DNA from: Persephonella sp.
Lineage (GTDB): Bacteria > Aquificota > Aquificia > Aquificales > Hydrogenothermaceae
Direction of reading: 5' to 3'
Length of the DNA stretch: 15,461 nucleotides
Assembly: GCA_027081375.1 (NCBI GenBank)
Contig: JALWKR010000066.1
Coordinates: 1 to 15,461, forward strand
In this document: in pieces, positions 12,800-15,461 of the stretch
How the letters are laid out: each line of letters opens with the position of its first letter
Numbering within the stretch: position 1 is the stretch's first letter
Translations under genes and position numbers: made by a program
The notes under the pieces: generated by a model
What the model was told of the DNA's origin: nothing
The model's database searches: none
Seen by the model: the letters and a program-made list of their open reading frames with translations, nothing else

Positions 12800-14164
12800 A
12801 TGTTAAATAGAAAATATTTGGAAGAGTGGGATAAAGAGTATTTCTGGCATCCATTTACACAGATGAAGGTCTACAGGGAAGAAGAGAACATTATTGTTGA
12901 AAGGGGTGAAGGGGTTTATGTGTATGATATATACGGAAATAAATATTTAGACGGAGTTGCTTCTCTATGGTGTAATGTTCATGGACATAACCATCCAAAA
13001 CTAAATCAGGCTGTTATTGAACAGGTTCAGAAAATAGCTCACTTTACCACCCTTGGAGCTTCCAATGTTCCTGCAATAGTCTTTGCCAAAAATCTAGTAG
13101 AGATTACTCCCCCGAAGCTAACAAAGGTCTTTTACTCTGAAGATGGTGCTGAGGCAATGGAGATTGCTATAAAGATTGCATACCACTACTGGCACAATAA
13201 AGGAGAAAAACAGAAAAATAAGTTTGTAACCTTGTCTGAAGCCTATCACGGTGATACCATAGGAAGTGTTTCTGTAGGTGGTATAAACATATTCCACGAA
13301 AAGTATAAGCCTCTTCTTTTTGATGTTTATAAAATGCCTTCTCCATATCTTGAGGCAGTTAAAAAAGTTGGCAGGGAAAAAGCCCTTGAGTATGACACAA
13401 CTAAACTTCTTATAGAAGAAGTTGAAGAGTTTATATTCAAAAATCATCAGGAGATAGCTGCTTTTGTTCTTGAAGCAGGAGTACAGGGAGCAGCAGGAAT
13501 TCTGCCTTTCCCTAAAGGATATCTAAAAGAAGTTAGAAGAATATGTGATGAATATAACATTCTTATGATTGTTGATGAGGTTGCAACAGGATTTGGAAGG
13601 TCAGGTTATATGTTTGCCTCTGAGAAGGAAGGAATTGAGCCAGATATAATGGCTCTTGGGAAGGGCATAACCGGTGGATATCTTCCTCTCGCAGCAACCC
13701 TTGTAACAGATGATATATTCAATGCCTTTTTAGGAGAGTTTAGGGAAGCAAAACATTTTTACCACGGTCATACTTACACAGGAAATCCAATAGCCTGCAA
13801 TGTTGCAATAGCAAATCTGGAAGTTTTTGAAGAAGAACAGACGCTCAAAAAACTACAACCAAAAATAAAGCTGTTAGAGGAAAGACTAAAAGAATTCTGG
13901 GAACTAAAACATGTGGGAGATGTTAGACAATACGGATTCATGGCAGGTGTTGAACTGGTAAAGGATAAAGAAAAGATGGAACCTTTCCCTTACGGAGAAA
14001 GAACAGGCTTCAAGGTAGCAAAAGAGATGCTTAAAAGGGGTATCTGGGTTAGACCTCTTGGAGATGTTATGGTAATAATGCCTCCTCTTGTTATATCTGA
14101 GGATGAACTGAATTATTTCTTAGATATGCTAAAAGAAAGTATAAAAACATTGGAAGAAACTTAA
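12800..14164 (+). CDS. bioA: Adenosylmethionine-8-amino-7-oxononanoate aminotransferase (DAPA synthase)
   Basis: The 454-aa protein is a class III PLP aminotransferase of the BioA branch. It opens with WHPFTQMKVYREEENI and has GVASLWCNVHGHNHP (52-66). FYSEDGAEAMEIAIKIA (111-127) is near the cofactor phosphate and AYHGDTIGSVSVGG (148-161) is conserved. IVDEVATGFGRSG (257-269) includes the pyridine-binding Asp259, and the Schiff-base Lys288 lies in LGKGITGGYLPL. It converts KAPA to DAPA in biotin synthesis, normally with S-adenosylmethionine as amino donor. A lysine-using BioK-type enzyme cannot be excluded from sequence alone. AGGTG lies four bases before the ATG. It stands alone, with no other bio gene in the window, and is followed by a strong terminator. 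Confidence 0.93.
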   Translation: MLNRKYLEEWDKEYFWHPFTQMKVYREEENIIVERGEGVYVYDIYGNKYLDGVASLWCNVHGHNHPKLNQAVIEQVQKIAHFTTLGASNVPAIVFAKNLVEITPPKLTKVFYSEDGAEAMEIAIKIAYHYWHNKGEKQKNKFVTLSEAYHGDTIGSVSVGGINIFHEKYKPLLFDVYKMPSPYLEAVKKVGREKALEYDTTKLLIEEVEEFIFKNHQEIAAFVLEAGVQGAAGILPFPKGYLKEVRRICDEYNILMIVDEVATGFGRSGYMFASEKEGIEPDIMALGKGITGGYLPLAATLVTDDIFNAFLGEFREAKHFYHGHTYTGNPIACNVAIANLEVFEEEQTLKKLQPKIKLLEERLKEFWELKHVGDVRQYGFMAGVELVKDKEKMEPFPYGERTGFKVAKEMLKRGIWVRPLGDVMVIMPPLVISEDELNYFLDMLKESIKTLEET

Positions 14165-14244
14165 TGAAACCTCGCTTGCGTTCCTTTTATTTCAGGGGTA
14201 CAGATAGATTAAATTTAAAAGGTTTAGAAATTAAGTGATTAATA

Positions 14245-14269
14245 AAAAACCGCCGTAGAGGCGGTTTTT
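14245..14269. terminator. Strong bidirectional rho-independent terminator
   Basis: AAAAACCGCC (14245-14254) and GGCGGTTTTT (14260-14269) form a perfect 10-bp stem with loop GTAGA. A T run follows on either strand, so it serves both bioA (+) and the convergent DUF2267 gene (-), whose stop codon begins four bases away. Confidence 0.92.
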
Positions 14270-14272
14270 GTC

Positions 14273-14710
14273 TTATGCACTTTCAAAGAACTCTTTTAGT
14301 TTTTCTGGAAGTTCTGCTTCTACATCTTTAATTTCACCTTCAGAAACATGTCTTTTAATTACTCTTAGAACAGCTTTTATAGCTTCTTTTGCATGCTCTT
14401 CATTTCCAAAATCTCTTGGAGCTGTTCTTCCATCTTCTTCCCATACTTCATGAACAAAATCTTCTACGTTTTTAATACTTTTATCTGGTGATTCATCTAT
14501 TCTCCATCCATCTACAGCTATAGCTTTTATACACATTGGAAGCTGTGATATTAAATCCATATACTCTTCTGGTGTTAATCTTCTTCTAAGTCCGTGGAGA
14601 ACTGCTCTTAATACCCTTGCTGCTCTATTTTTATCTCCAGGTGTTCCAAGTTCCTCAGCTAGTTCTTTTAAAAACTCATTTGCATGTGCTACATACTTTT
14701 CGAAATTCAT
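14273..14710 (-). CDS. DUF2267 family protein
   Basis: The 145-aa soluble, largely helical protein fits DUF2267 (PF10025). An internal duplication is visible: residues 29-64 (RAARVLRAVLHGLRRRLTPE, then SQLPMCIKAI) align with 107-142 (HAKEAIKAVLRVIKRHVSEG, then AELPEKLKEF). The repeat reflects the two-lobed helical fold of this family, whose biochemical role is unknown. Members often occur as single stress- or envelope-linked genes in thermophiles and environmental bacteria. AAGGAGGG (14718-14725) lies seven bases before the ATG, the strongest ribosome binding site in the window, which suggests high expression. It ends at the bidirectional terminator and lies 125 nt after the lipid kinase-like gene. 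A TTGAAA box near 14780 may belong to its own promoter. Confidence 0.85.
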   Translation of the reverse strand: MNFEKYVAHANEFLKELAEELGTPGDKNRAARVLRAVLHGLRRRLTPEEYMDLISQLPMCIKAIAVDGWRIDESPDKSIKNVEDFVHEVWEEDGRTAPRDFGNEEHAKEAIKAVLRVIKRHVSEGEIKDVEAELPEKLKEFFESA

Positions 14711-14835
14711 GGCCAGCCCTCCTTTTGTGTGATTTTTATCATCAATTTCTATTTATAAATTTAGTATTCTAATATATTTTTTCAATATTTTTTTAGCTGA
14801 AGATTTATAGAAAATTTTAGTCTAGAATTAGAAAT

Positions 14836-15333
14836 TTAAGATATAAGGGAATAAGTAATTGCAGAAACTATTGGTATAAGGATATTATCATCTAAGTACC
14901 ATTTTTCACTTTTAGCCATTAGCTCAACTGATGCAACTATTACAGATATAAAAATAGATTTCCATACTGGTAAAATCAATAGTAAAAACAGAGAGTTTAT
15001 TATTATCCCTGCTAATGTTCCTTCAACACTTTTCTTTGTAAATGGAACTTTGTGCTTGCCAGATAGTTTACCTACTATTGTTGCAACACCGTCATAAATA
15101 GCTGTTGAAATAATAGCAACTTCTAACTCTTTTTCAGAAAAAAGTAAAGATACTATAATAAGACCTACTGCTAGCGAAAAAGCCTGTTTTCCTGGGATAG
15201 TTTCCCAGTTTTGCTGTCTTTCTACGTATTCTAACAGCTTCCAGAAAGGGTATGTTAGTTTATTTTTTATTCTAAAGTAAGATATAGGAAAGAATATTAA
15301 AAGCATTAAAAACATTAAAATTACAAAAATCAT
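14836..15333 (-). CDS. CTP-dependent diacylglycerol/polyprenol kinase-like membrane protein
   Basis: The 165-aa protein has about five hydrophobic segments. Motifs of the dolichol kinase/phytol kinase/Dgk1 family are visible: IYDGVATIVGKLSGKHKVP (79-97; Asp81), TKKSVEGTLAG (99-109; Lys100, Lys101, Ser102, Glu104), ELMA with Glu137, and the terminal LDDNILIPI (147-155). Such enzymes use CTP to phosphorylate diacylglycerol, polyprenols or phytol at the cytoplasmic face. It is shorter than typical homologues of roughly 200 aa or more, and seems to begin after the first helices. The ATG at 15333 has no clear Shine-Dalgarno. Lipid substrate and pathway are not readable, though recycling of undecaprenol or quinone side chains is possible. 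Confidence 0.72.
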   Translation of the reverse strand: MIFVILMFLMLLIFFPISYFRIKNKLTYPFWKLLEYVERQQNWETIPGKQAFSLAVGLIIVSLLFSEKELEVAIISTAIYDGVATIVGKLSGKHKVPFTKKSVEGTLAGIIINSLFLLLILPVWKSIFISVIVASVELMAKSEKWYLDDNILIPIVSAITYSLIS

Positions 15334-15461
15334 TCATTTCAAAACTATATTTATTTAAAGTTGGTAATAGTTATGCTTATACACTTACTTGAAAATAAAA
15401 ATAGAAGCATAAAGAATGATAATACTATTGCAGAAATTTATTTGGAAAGATAATATAAAAA

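Noticed and set aside
13118..13447. Open frame antisense within bioA
   Set aside because: The + strand frame carries all bioA motifs here; the reverse frame gives a low-complexity Phe/Lys-rich product with no start signal.
15371..15412. TTATGCTT/AAGCATAA inverted repeat upstream of the lipid kinase-like gene
   Set aside because: Eight pairs around a 26-nt loop in AT-rich DNA can arise by chance; no U tract or second site supports it.
15373..15453. 26-codon + strand frame starting MLIHLLENKN
   Set aside because: No convincing ribosome binding site or promoter, and no recognisable feature; frames of this size are frequent by chance.

Overview
The window is about two-thirds A+T, with AGA/AAA/ATA-rich codon use and tightly packed genes. 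It looks like a low-GC thermophilic bacterium, most likely of the Aquificota (Hydrogenothermaceae, the Sulfurihydrogenibium/Persephonella group). This is an inference from gene content (archaeal-type Ogg2 glycosylase, long-form QueH, CTP-type lipid kinase fold, soluble NtrB/NtrC-like pair) and base composition; there is no rRNA or other marker to prove it.

Layout. (1) 1-256, + strand: the end of one small membrane protein gene and a complete 36-aa single-span membrane protein gene, followed by a convergent intergenic stretch (257-511). That stretch holds a 9-bp hairpin and a structured 128-bp element with inverted ends, a second hairpin and a tandem repeat. (2) 512-7614, - strand: a probable six-gene operon in the order pepA (leucyl aminopeptidase), soluble PAS histidine kinase, sigma54-dependent NtrC-type response regulator, TPR/SPOR lipoprotein, polyprenyl-phosphate GT2 glycosyltransferase, and an LPG-synthase-TM-like (UPF0104) membrane protein. 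The last five genes are coupled by gaps of 1-8 nt or a 4-nt overlap. (3) 7615-7891: a divergent promoter region. (4) 7892-12659, + strand: corA, a 126-aa two-span membrane protein of unknown function, long queH, a RodZ-like HTH/membrane protein, archaeal-type ogg and rsmG, the last five nearly without gaps. (5) 12660-12799: a short gap with a possible 21-codon - strand gene and overlapping divergent promoters. (6) 12800-14164, + strand: bioA, ending at a strong bidirectional terminator shared with the convergent gene beyond. (7) 14273-15333, - strand: a DUF2267 protein and a CTP-dependent polyprenol/diacylglycerol kinase-like membrane protein.

How the genes may work together. The - strand operon combines signal transduction with envelope functions: a peptidoglycan-binding SPOR lipoprotein, a sugar transferase to a lipid carrier and a polytopic flippase-like protein. 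It reads as an envelope-modification module with its own enhancer-dependent regulator. The + strand block is translation and maintenance housekeeping: tRNA queuosine synthesis, 16S rRNA m7G527 methylation, 8-oxoguanine repair and a cell-shape-type cytoskeletal adaptor. No mobile element, CRISPR array, tRNA or rRNA was seen. Several starts are set at internal ATG/GTG codons with good ribosome binding sites instead of upstream TTG/ATG codons.
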